A stretch of 64,000 nucleotides of DNA from Kyrpidia tusciae DSM 2912 (GTDB lineage: Bacteria; Bacillota; Bacilli; Kyrpidiales; Kyrpidiaceae): positions 1,302,001-1,366,000 of the forward strand of contig NC_014098.1 of NCBI RefSeq assembly GCF_000092905.1, given 5' to 3'. Shown here in pieces: positions 57,298 to 64,000 of this stretch. Position 1 is the first letter of the stretch; each line of letters opens with the position of its first letter. A model generated the notes under the pieces. The model worked only from the letters and a program-made list of their open reading frames with translations. It did not search any database and had not been told where the DNA came from. Both the position numbers and the translations under genes were made by a program.

Positions 57298-57423
57298 ACG
57301 GAGGATTTAGAGGACAAGGGGGTGGTGGTGGGTCATTTCCGCGTCCCCGACGACTTCGATTCCCTCATGCAGGAGTTGCAACATGCGGTTGAGAAACCAG
57401 CCGCCGCATCCTCCCCATTTTAA
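57298..57423 (+). pseudogene. Fragment resembling the C-terminus of a Phd-type antitoxin
   Basis: Directly after the IS right end the frame reads TEDLEDKGVVVGHFRVPDDF, then DSLMQELQHAVEKPAA, to a TAA. FRVPDDFD is typical of the C-terminal end of Phd/YefM-type antitoxins. The upstream part would have been cut off by the IS element. Weak evidence. Confidence 0.35.
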
Positions 57424-57508
57424 TGGGGAGTCAAGGCGGCCAAATCCTTGAAAACATTTGTTTGTAATCTCCTTCAATGGTACAATAAAACCGTGGCAGG
57501 TGAAGAGA

Positions 57509-58891
57509 ATGCCAGTGGTCAAAAACATAATCTCGACCAAACAGCGTATTGGGAGATTTATCACCGGTTCTCCGGAGATGATCCGGCGGACGGAAGAAAT
57601 CTATCGGGCCGTCTTGGGGTTTTACCTGGACGTGATCCATGACAATCTCGACAAACTGCCCGGGTGGGACAGGAATTCCGGCACAAGGGCGCTGGAAAGA
57701 CTGACGGTTCGGACAGAACCGCGAATGAACAGGAAAACCGGGAAACCATTCGGTGGCAATCCCGACCCGCCTTACCCGATCGACGCCGTTTGGCCGAAGT
57801 TTCCGGCATATCTGCGCCGGGCGATTATTGCCAAGGCGATCGGCATGGCGAAGAGCTGGCATTCCAACTACCAGCGGTGGCTCAGAAAAAAAGAAAGGAT
57901 CCAGGAAAGAAACGAAAGTCGTGTCGCCGAAGGCAAAAAACGAATCCCTTTCGACGAACACCCGCCGAAGTATCCGGCGGCGGGCAATGTGGGTATCACG
58001 TTTTACAAAGGCGACTTCAAGAATCTTTCGCTCAAGGCCAACACGATTCAGCTAAAAGTCTGGGACGGGAGCGACTGGCGGTTCATCACCGTGGAAGTGG
58101 AACCCACCCGTCATTCAAGGAAGCTTCATCTGGATGATGCGTGGGAGATGACGGTGCCCACCGTTTATGAAAGAGAGGGTATCTTCCACCTGGTGACCGC
58201 TTTCGAGAAAAAGTCGAACGTAATGAAGTTCACCGACTACTACCGGTCTAAGAACCCGAAGGTGCTGGCCGTGGACCTGAACCTGGGCCGCAAGAACCGG
58301 GCGGTGTGCGCCTTGGTGGGGAAGGACGGTACGGTTCACAAAGTCAGGCACATCGGCCTGACAGCGTGTAACACGACGGATGTCCACCACCTGCTGGGGC
58401 TCATTGCCCGGAACGTGAGCGACCTGGGAATTGTTCCAAAAGGACACCGGCCCTGCAAAAAGCTCTGGCGCAAGGTTCACGCGGCAAACGACAATTACGC
58501 CCACCATGTAAGCAAACGCCTGGTGGACCTTGCGATGGAGTGGGATGCACGGGTCATTGTGTTCGAGAACTTGAAACACTTCAGGCCGGACAGAAACAGG
58601 CACGGTTCGGCCAAGATGCGGCAGAGGATCGGTTACTGGCTGCACCGGAGGGTGATGAAATACACCACGTACAAAGCAAAGGCACGGGGAATTCTGGTTG
58701 CTCTTATCTCTCCGAAGGACACCAGCGCCCGGTGTTCGCTGTGCGGCTCGCTGGAGACTTCGAGGGCCGGCAACATCTTGGCGTGCAGGAACTGCGGCCC
58801 CGTTCACAACAGCCACGTGAATGCGGCCATCAACATCGGCATGGCCTGGTTCATCCGGGAGGAAAAGCGGTTGCAACAAAAGACCGCCTAA
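57509..58891 (+). CDS. Large TnpB-like (IS1341-type) protein with altered RuvC-III site
   Basis: A 460-residue OrfB/TnpB-family protein. RuvC-I is VLAVDLNLGRKNRAVCALV with D256; RuvC-II is VIVFENLKHFRP with E353. The zinc ribbon CSLCGS ... CRNCG is followed by VHNSHVNAAINIG, where the usual aspartate before XNAA is H436. No tnpA lies next to it. A hairpin CTCCCCA-TTTTAA-TGGGGAG sits upstream (about 57411-57430) and an omega-RNA-like end follows. ATG 57509 is preferred after AGGTGA; an earlier frame start exists at 57458. Nuclease activity is doubtful; an RNA-guided binding role or a relocated catalytic residue is possible. Confidence 0.82.
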   Translation: MPVVKNIISTKQRIGRFITGSPEMIRRTEEIYRAVLGFYLDVIHDNLDKLPGWDRNSGTRALERLTVRTEPRMNRKTGKPFGGNPDPPYPIDAVWPKFPAYLRRAIIAKAIGMAKSWHSNYQRWLRKKERIQERNESRVAEGKKRIPFDEHPPKYPAAGNVGITFYKGDFKNLSLKANTIQLKVWDGSDWRFITVEVEPTRHSRKLHLDDAWEMTVPTVYEREGIFHLVTAFEKKSNVMKFTDYYRSKNPKVLAVDLNLGRKNRAVCALVGKDGTVHKVRHIGLTACNTTDVHHLLGLIARNVSDLGIVPKGHRPCKKLWRKVHAANDNYAHHVSKRLVDLAMEWDARVIVFENLKHFRPDRNRHGSAKMRQRIGYWLHRRVMKYTTYKAKARGILVALISPKDTSARCSLCGSLETSRAGNILACRNCGPVHNSHVNAAINIGMAWFIREEKRLQQKTA

Positions 58892-59089
58892 CCACATTGC
58901 GAAAGCCTGCGACTCCCGAAAGGGAGGGGTCGCCTGCGGGACAACGTTCCCGGCAGGTGTCCGGGAATCCAGGAACCCGTCCAGCCTAAGGGGTCAGGAA
59001 AGCCTGGGCGGCAGCCCCGCTGCCGGATGCCGAGGCTTCTCCCGCGCCTATGGATGGATGCCTCTCACTTCAGTGGGGGGAGGATTCAC
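58892..59089 (+). ncRNA. Predicted omega-RNA-like right end of the large TnpB element
   Basis: Several GC-rich hairpins follow the gene, the last being CCTC-T-CACT ... AGTG ... GAGG at 59061-59083, and the region ends with GAGGATTCAC at 59089, like AGAGGCTTCAC of the two IS605 copies. The guide would begin GAAATGACCCGGC. Bases 59090-59305 beyond hold nothing I can identify. Confidence 0.45.
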
Positions 59090-59305
59090 GAAATGACCCG
59101 GCAAACGTTCATGCCTGCTCAAGAGAAGAACCGGGACGAGGGTGGGACGAAGCGTCGGGAGCCGTGAAAAGACCCGTGGGCCGGCCGGCAAAGCCACTCT
59201 CAACCAAATATGTCAAAGCCGCGGCGATGTGTTTGCATACCCCATTTCGGGCAAAGGCCGGGCATGAGTGGGACACCGGTCAACACGGAGGCGGCGCCGG
59301 ACGAC

Positions 59306-59740
59306 CTACTGCGAGTCGTCTTTCTCGTGTTTCGGAATGATCGCGTCTACCGCCAGACGCTTCAGATCCTCATCGAAAGATGCCACTCGACACGATCGAT
59401 TACGTGCCAAGACCGTTAGATAAGCGTCGGCGAAATCCACGTTTTCCTCAGCGTAGATCTACAGAGTTTCGATCAGCCACACGGGATTGTCCGATTCAAC
59501 ACCTGGCAAAAGGATCAATCGAATGAGTGGATCCGCGATGGAGTGTCTCGAGGGAAAATACCGGGCGTAGATCTTTCCCTGCAAAACGCAACAGCATTCC
59601 GCCAAGATAATCGGTTCAATTCTCAGACGGATTTCTCCCCGCCCGGCTTGTCGGAACAACTCGGTTGCGGCCGACGACATGTCGCGATGATCACCGAGGA
59701 GGTAACGGAGGATGACGTTCGTGTCCACATACACGGTCAT
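59306..59740 (-). pseudogene. vapC: VapC-type PIN-domain toxin interrupted by an amber codon
   Basis: The frame MTVYVDTNVILRYLLGDHRD ... IILAECCCVL runs to a TAG at 59459-59461 and continues in the same frame with IYAEENVDFADAYL ... VASFDEDLKRL to a second TAG at 59306. Together these make a 144-residue PIN protein with the expected acidic residues (D in VDTN, E in LAEC, DFADA, FDED). A single C-to-T change of CAG would explain the stop. The truncated 93-residue product lacks the last acidic residues. The ATG overlaps the antitoxin stop (TGATG). Confidence 0.82.
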
Positions 59741-60093
59741 CACTGGTTCTTTTCTCTCCTGCCCAAATTGTTGTTCGCAGCGGGTCGTGATCGGTGTTGT
59801 CCGGCAGCGGTTTTGTTCTCCGCCTGTCCCTCCACCTGATCGGTTTCGGCGAGCTGATCGCACACCGCCTGTCGAGCTTCGTCGATGGGGACATATTCAA
59901 TGGGGCGGTTCGCCGCCCGTCCCAGCGATCCCGCCAAGTCGTCCACCGAAGCGGGCTTAACCACGCGAATCGACACGTGGCCGTGATCGTCCACCTGAAA
60001 CAGGATTCGGTTTCCACCCTCAATTCCCAACGCGTTGCGGATCTCGTTCGGGATGGTCAACTGAAATTTAGAGGTCACCATTGCCATGGCCAT
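59740..60093 (-). CDS. vapB: AbrB/SpoVT-type antitoxin of the VapBC pair
   Basis: A 117-residue protein. The N-terminal swapped-hairpin DNA-binding domain reads AMVTSKFQLTIPNEIRNALG ... LFQVDDHGHVSIRV. The C-terminal part should wrap the toxin; its last 40 residues are Gln/Asn/Arg-rich and longer than usual. ATG 60093 is nine bases after GGAGGG. It overlaps the toxin start. With the toxin broken it may survive as a plain regulator. Confidence 0.8.
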   Translation of the reverse strand: MAMAMVTSKFQLTIPNEIRNALGIEGGNRILFQVDDHGHVSIRVVKPASVDDLAGSLGRAANRPIEYVPIDEARQAVCDQLAETDQVEGQAENKTAAGQHRSRPAANNNLGRREKNQ

Positions 60094-60281
60094 CAAGTCG
60101 ATCCCTCCATTATAAATGAGCTTTCGTAAGAATAGTAGCTACTGCATTGCGGCGCCGACAATGCGGCCGGAGGTCCCCGGCTTTGGCTCCACCCGAGGGA
60201 GGCGCCTACCCGGGCTTCTTCATTTTCCTGTATAGTAAAGATAACGCCAGGGGACGCATCGATGTGTGGAGGGGATGTCGG

Positions 60282-62036
60282 ATGAGAGAATCAGCGGGGA
60301 CCGATTTTTTGACCGAGGAACGAAGGGGGCTGTACCGGGTGTGGCGGAGGCACCTGGCGGCCGACCCGGATTTGGCGGAAGACTTAGCGCGGTTGGAGGC
60401 GGATCCGAAAGGGCTGGCGGATGCCTTCGGGGAGGATCTGCGCTTCGGGACCGGCGGTCTGCGCGGGGTGATGGGCGCCGGGACGAATCGCATGAACCGT
60501 TACACGGTGCGGCTGGCCACGGCGGGGCTGGCGCGGTATCTGCAGCGGCAGGGGACGGCCGGGCGCGGGGTGGTGGTGGCCTACGACTCCCGGCGCTGGT
60601 CGGATCTGTTCGCAAAAGAAACGGCGCTGACGTTGGCCGGGGCCGGCATCCCGGTGTATCTGTTCGAAGGGATTCGCCCGACTCCGGAGTTGTCGTTTGG
60701 CGTGCGGGATTTGGAGGCCGCGGCGGGGGTGGTGATCACGGCGAGCCACAATCCGCCCGAGTACAACGGGTATAAGGTCTACGGGCCGGACGGATGCCAG
60801 GCGGTGCCGGAGCTGGCCGAGGCGATCATCCGGGAGATCGCGCAGGTGGAGGATCCTTTCTCGGTGCCGACGGCGGACGAAGGGGAAGCGACCCGGGCCG
60901 GGCTGTTGCGGCGGCTCGGGGCGGAGATGGACGATCGGTACGTCGCCCGGGTGCGGGGATTGGGTTTGTCCGGCGGCACGGGCACGCCGAGCGCCGGCAG
61001 GGCGCCGGTCACGTTGGTGTACACGCCCTTGCACGGGACCGGGGGTAAATTGGTGCCCCGGGTGCTGGAGGAGATGGGGTGCCGGGTGGTGTGCGTCGAG
61101 GAACAGATGCGCCCGGATCCGGAGTTCAGCACGGTGGCGTCGCCGAACCCCGAGGACCCGGCGGCTTTTGAGCGGGCCCTGGCGCTGGCCCGGGAGATAA
61201 AGGCGGATGCGGTGCTGGCCACCGATCCGGACTGCGACCGGGTGGGGGTGGCGGTGGCCGACGGTCATGGGGATTACGAATATCTCAGCGGCAACCAGGT
61301 CGGTGTGTTGTTGCTGGATTATATTTTGGAGAGGCGAAAAGCGTTGGGCGCGATGCCCGACAAGGGCGTGATGATCAAGACCATCGTCACGTCGGAGATG
61401 GGACGGGCGCTGGCCGACGCCAATGGGCTGGAGACCATCGACGTGTTGACGGGTTTCAAATTTATCGGCGAGCAGATCGGGCGCCTCGAGGGCACCGGGC
61501 GCGGGTTTGTGTTCGGCTACGAAGAAAGCTGCGGCTATCTCATCGGTGATTTTGTCCGGGATAAGGACGGGGTGCAGGCGTCGGCCATGGCGGCGGAGAT
61601 GATCGCCCATCACAAGGCGGCGGGGAAGACGCTGCTGGATCGCCTGGAGGAGCTGTATCGGGCGTACGGGTATTACCGGGAGCGGCTGGTGTCGGTGACG
61701 ATGCCCGGGGCCGAGGGCCAGGCCCGGATGAGGGCGATGATGGAGCGGTGGCGGGATGCGCCGCCGCTGGAGGTGGCGGGGCTGGCGGTGGCCGAGGTGC
61801 AGGATTATCTCGTCGGCCGGGTACGCCGGGCGGACGGGAGTGAGGGGGCGCTGGATCTGCCCCGATCGGATGTGCTGAAGTTTGTGCTGGACGGCGGCCA
61901 CTGGTTCTGCCTGAGGCCTTCCGGGACCGAGCCGAAGCTCAAAATTTATTTTGGCGTGCGGGGTCGGGATGATGCGGATGCCCGGGAGCTGTTGGATCGT
62001 CTCCACCGGGCGGTGATGGAGCGGGTGGAGGGCTGA
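60282..62036 (+). CDS. pgcA: Alpha-D-phosphohexomutase (phosphoglucomutase / phosphomannomutase)
   Basis: A 584-residue four-domain mutase. The phosphoserine loop is VVITASHNPPEYNGYKVYG, the metal loop ATDPDCDRVGVA, the sugar loop GYEESCGYLIGDF and the phosphate loop RPSGTEPKLKIYFG. The length and GTGGLRGVMGAGTNRMN region fit Bacillus PgcA, which makes glucose-1-phosphate for glycolipids and wall polymers. ATG 60282 follows GGAGGGG. It is an intact housekeeping gene inside a decayed region. Confidence 0.9.
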   Translation: MRESAGTDFLTEERRGLYRVWRRHLAADPDLAEDLARLEADPKGLADAFGEDLRFGTGGLRGVMGAGTNRMNRYTVRLATAGLARYLQRQGTAGRGVVVAYDSRRWSDLFAKETALTLAGAGIPVYLFEGIRPTPELSFGVRDLEAAAGVVITASHNPPEYNGYKVYGPDGCQAVPELAEAIIREIAQVEDPFSVPTADEGEATRAGLLRRLGAEMDDRYVARVRGLGLSGGTGTPSAGRAPVTLVYTPLHGTGGKLVPRVLEEMGCRVVCVEEQMRPDPEFSTVASPNPEDPAAFERALALAREIKADAVLATDPDCDRVGVAVADGHGDYEYLSGNQVGVLLLDYILERRKALGAMPDKGVMIKTIVTSEMGRALADANGLETIDVLTGFKFIGEQIGRLEGTGRGFVFGYEESCGYLIGDFVRDKDGVQASAMAAEMIAHHKAAGKTLLDRLEELYRAYGYYRERLVSVTMPGAEGQARMRAMMERWRDAPPLEVAGLAVAEVQDYLVGRVRRADGSEGALDLPRSDVLKFVLDGGHWFCLRPSGTEPKLKIYFGVRGRDDADARELLDRLHRAVMERVEG

Positions 62037-62175
62037 GGCGAGGGTTGGTGTGGAGGTAACAGGCAGGACGGGGTTCCGGCAGGGGATGATCCCGGTCTCC
62101 GGATCAGAGGCGAGGGCATGGAGGGGGCTGTGTTGCGGTAGGGCCGGCCGTTCCTGGGCCAAACGGTCAATCTTC

Positions 62176-62481
62176 TCAACGATAAGCCGAGTCGTGATCC
62201 GGATGGAGCGACAACAGGCGCAGCCACGGGCCGTCCCGGTAAGCCACTGCTCGAAAGTCTCTTCCGATGGGAAAACTGTACAGCCGCTCGCCATGCGGCC
62301 CCTGACGAGAATAAATCAGTTCCCATTTTAACCCGGGATCACGATATACCTGATTCCATGTCAGTTCCGACAGTTTTCGCAAGGTCCCAAGCACCGACAA
62401 CTGGTCGGATTTCACGAGGCGGAACAGCGTGCGCTGAAAAACTGGATTGTTCAGGTCCAGACGAACTCGTTCGTCACTCAT
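62176..62481 (-). CDS. RelE-like toxin-type protein
   Basis: A 101-residue protein, LNNPVFQRTLFRLVKSDQLS ... LRKLSELTWNQVYRDPGLKWELI ... FRAVAYRDGPWLRLLSLHPDHDSAY. It resembles small RelE-like proteins seen next to short antitoxins. ATG 62481 overlaps the upstream frame (ATGAGTGA), as in toxin-antitoxin pairs, but here that partner is truncated. The family assignment is moderate. Confidence 0.55.
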   Translation of the reverse strand: MSDERVRLDLNNPVFQRTLFRLVKSDQLSVLGTLRKLSELTWNQVYRDPGLKWELIYSRQGPHGERLYSFPIGRDFRAVAYRDGPWLRLLSLHPDHDSAYR

Positions 62482-62587
62482 CGCGCACCCGCTTCTCCAA
62501 CTCGTCAAGGGAAGTTTCTTCCGGGGGATGATATTTCGCCCATTCGATCGCTTCGTCCATGTCCTTTTGAACATCCGGCGCCAGCAT
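62474..62587 (-). pseudogene. C-terminal part of the cognate antitoxin
   Basis: MLAPDVQKDMDEAIEWAKYH, then PPEETSLDELEKRVRDE, ending in the toxin start. Only 37 residues remain, without ribosome site or DNA-binding domain. Just beyond 62590 the sequence becomes aquaporin coding on the other strand, so a rearrangement joined the two. Confidence 0.5.
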
Positions 62588-62599
62588 CCGGCCGAAGGG

Positions 62600-63337
62600 A
62601 TTGGGACGGCGTTGTTGGTGTTGATCGGCCCGGGATGTGCGGCGTTCAACGGGGTGTTGGCAGGGCAGACCCACCACCCGGTGACCCTGGCCGACGTGGG
62701 CGTCGTCAGTCTGGCGTTTGGGATCATTGTGGCGGGGATGATTTATGCGTTCGTGCATATTTCTGTGTCATATTAATCCGGCTGTGACGGTGGGCCTGGC
62801 GGTGGTTCGGCGATTACCCTGGCGGGAGGTACCGGCTTGTCTGGCGGCGCAGTTGATCGGCGCCGCGATCGGGGCGCTGGGGATTGTCGTGATCCTCGGG
62901 ACGGACGGAGCGATCGTGGGAAATCTCGGGGCGACGGTGTTCGCTCCGACCACCGGGTATGTGCAGGGAATCGTGATTGAAGCGATTGAGGTCTCTGTTC
63001 TCATGACAGTGATCATGGGCGCTGCGGTGGACGGCCGGGCGCCCCAGGGGTTTGCCGGCATGATCATCGGGTGACGGTGGCGGGGATCATCATGACCACG
63101 GCGGGGCCCACCGGTTCGTCGTTTAACTCGGCTCGCACGTTTGGTCCGTATGTGATGGATCGTCTGTTCGGTGGGCACGTACGGTGGGCGGAGTACCCGG
63201 TGTACGTGATCGGCCCGGTTCTGGGTGCGTCGGTGGCCGCTTGGTTGTACAGCGCCGTCGCCGGACTGGCGGCGCCGGAGGCGAAAGCCGGGGCGGAAAA
63301 GCAGGAATCCGCGGCGGCGAAACACGAACCGGCGTGA
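62600..63337 (+). pseudogene. MIP-family channel (aquaporin / glycerol facilitator), truncated and twice frameshifted
   Basis: Three frames in order carry the channel: EGIGTALLVLIGPG to MIYAFVHIS, then CHINPAVTVGLAV ... APQGFAGMIIG, then TVAGIIMTTAGPTGSSFNSARTFGPYV to the end. Frame breaks lie near 62770 and 63073, each explained by about one missing base. The first NPA motif is intact and the second is NSA. The first residues are missing at the junction with the antitoxin remnant. Confidence 0.8.
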
Positions 63338-63579
63338 GGGTTGCGGAGCGGGCCCCGGCGGACGGCGCGATCCGGTGTGCAACCGGCAAGATGTGGGTGA
63401 TGGGCGACGGCCCCCTCCATGCGCGAGAGGGTTGTTTTGTGTGTGCGGGTAACGAGGGGGCGGGGGCGTTCACAAAAATTTTTCGAACAGGGGGAGCGGC
63501 CTTCGGGGCAATCGGCGGCGGCGCCCGGTTATAATAAACTCGGCAGTCCAAGTCACATCGACAAAATGGGGGTAAGGGT

Positions 63580-64000
63580 ATGAGCGTCATGGACTCGTTT
63601 CGACTCGACGGGCGGGTGGCCTTGGTCACCGGCGGTGGGAGCGGAATTGGACTGGCCTTCGCCAGGGCTGCGGCGGAGGCGGGAGCGGATGTGGCGGTGG
63701 CGGACTGGAATGAGGAGGCGGCCCGGCAGGCGGCGGAGCGGCTCGGGGCCGAGACGGGGCGGAAGGTGATTGCGCTTCGAGCGGATGTGTCGAAAGAAGA
63801 GGATGCCGATCGGATGGTGCAGGAGACGGTGCGGCAACTCGGGGGTCTCGATGTGTGTTTTGCCAACGCCGGGATCGGGGACGACGGAACTCTGGTGACG
63901 GAGTACAGCAAAGCGGCGTGGGAGAAGGTCATCGCTGTGAATCTCACCGGGGTCTTTTTGACCGACCGGGCAGCCGCCCGGGTGATGGTCGCACAAAAAC
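63580..64000 (+). CDS. Short-chain dehydrogenase/reductase, 5' part
   Basis: The first 140 residues of a classical SDR: nucleotide motif VALVTGGGSGIGLAFARAAA, the adenine-pocket DV in LRADVSKEED, and CFANAGI (NAG). The acidic residue in VAVADWNEE suggests NAD preference. The active-site YXXXK lies beyond the window. ATG 63580 follows GGGGGTAAGGG. A TATAAT at 63530-63535 may be its -10. Confidence 0.85.
   Translation, partial: MSVMDSFRLDGRVALVTGGGSGIGLAFARAAAEAGADVAVADWNEEAARQAAERLGAETGRKVIALRADVSKEEDADRMVQETVRQLGGLDVCFANAGIGDDGTLVTEYSKAAWEKVIAVNLTGVFLTDRAAARVMVAQK

Noticed and set aside
60384-62294. A 636-codon minus-strand frame opposite the phosphohexomutase gene
   Set aside because: Its composition (His, Pro, Arg, Gln) is that of a shadow frame, and the plus strand encodes an unmistakable mutase.

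Overview
The window reads as chromosomal DNA of a GC-rich (by eye about 60% G+C), spore-forming member of the Firmicutes. The evidence is spoIIM, a Bacillus-type fur-yqzK-xerD-drm-punA-dacF block, a sigma-54 bkd locus and a PyrR-attenuated pyr operon. The Alicyclobacillaceae, and Kyrpidia in particular, would fit, but that is inferred from protein style and gene order, not proven.

Layout. 1-1.4 kb: 5' end of hemQ (minus strand) divergent from a peroxiredoxin and a thioredoxin-fold gene. 1.6-4.1 kb: decayed mobile DNA, namely an IS605-type element with dead tnpA and intact tnpB, an Uma2 fragment and an internally deleted IS607. 4.3-9.6 kb: cysK, an MFS exporter, plsC and molybdenum-cofactor genes (moeB-like, moaC, mogA). 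9.7-17.8 kb: branched-chain keto-acid module (DUF2627, bkdR, sigma-54 promoter, leucine dehydrogenase, E1alpha, E1beta, E2, lipA). 18-23.3 kb: methylmalonyl-CoA module (mutase large subunit; a B12-subunit/epimerase fusion; a carboxyltransferase; an M20 peptidase). 23.4-32.9 kb: nudF, an endonuclease Q-like gene, spoIIM, an RNHCP gene, fur, ald, yqzK, xerD, drm, punA, dacF. 33-36 kb: two small membrane proteins, a second MFS exporter, a DksA-type protein. 36.1-46.5 kb: lspA, rluD, then pyrR-(pyrP remnant)-pyrB-carA-carB-pyrK-pyrD-pyrF under two PyrR attenuators.

46.5-54.4 kb is the most interesting part. Directly after pyrF and a terminator-bearing leader comes a second set of pyrimidine-type genes: an N-carbamoyl amidohydrolase, a second PyrK/PyrD pair, a PucR regulator, an MFS transporter and a cyclic amidohydrolase. 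Together they could take up orotate and degrade it reductively to aspartate, the reverse of the pathway encoded next door. No such cluster is proven here; this is inference from families and layout.

54.4-63.4 kb is a graveyard: an MFS fragment, remnants of several toxin-antitoxin modules, the 3' end of a group II intron, a second IS605 copy (intact tnpA, frameshifted tnpB), a large TnpB-like gene lacking the usual last RuvC aspartate, a VapBC pair whose toxin carries an amber stop, and a frameshifted aquaporin. An intact phosphohexomutase gene (60.3-62.0 kb) sits inside it, and the window ends in a short-chain dehydrogenase.

How the genes work together: leucine, valine and isoleucine are deaminated (Bcd), decarboxylated (Bkd, with lipoate from LipA), and the resulting propionyl-CoA can pass through the methylmalonyl-CoA module. 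The pyr operon makes UMP but lacks pyrC and pyrE here, which makes the role of the downstream cyclic amidohydrolase a real question.
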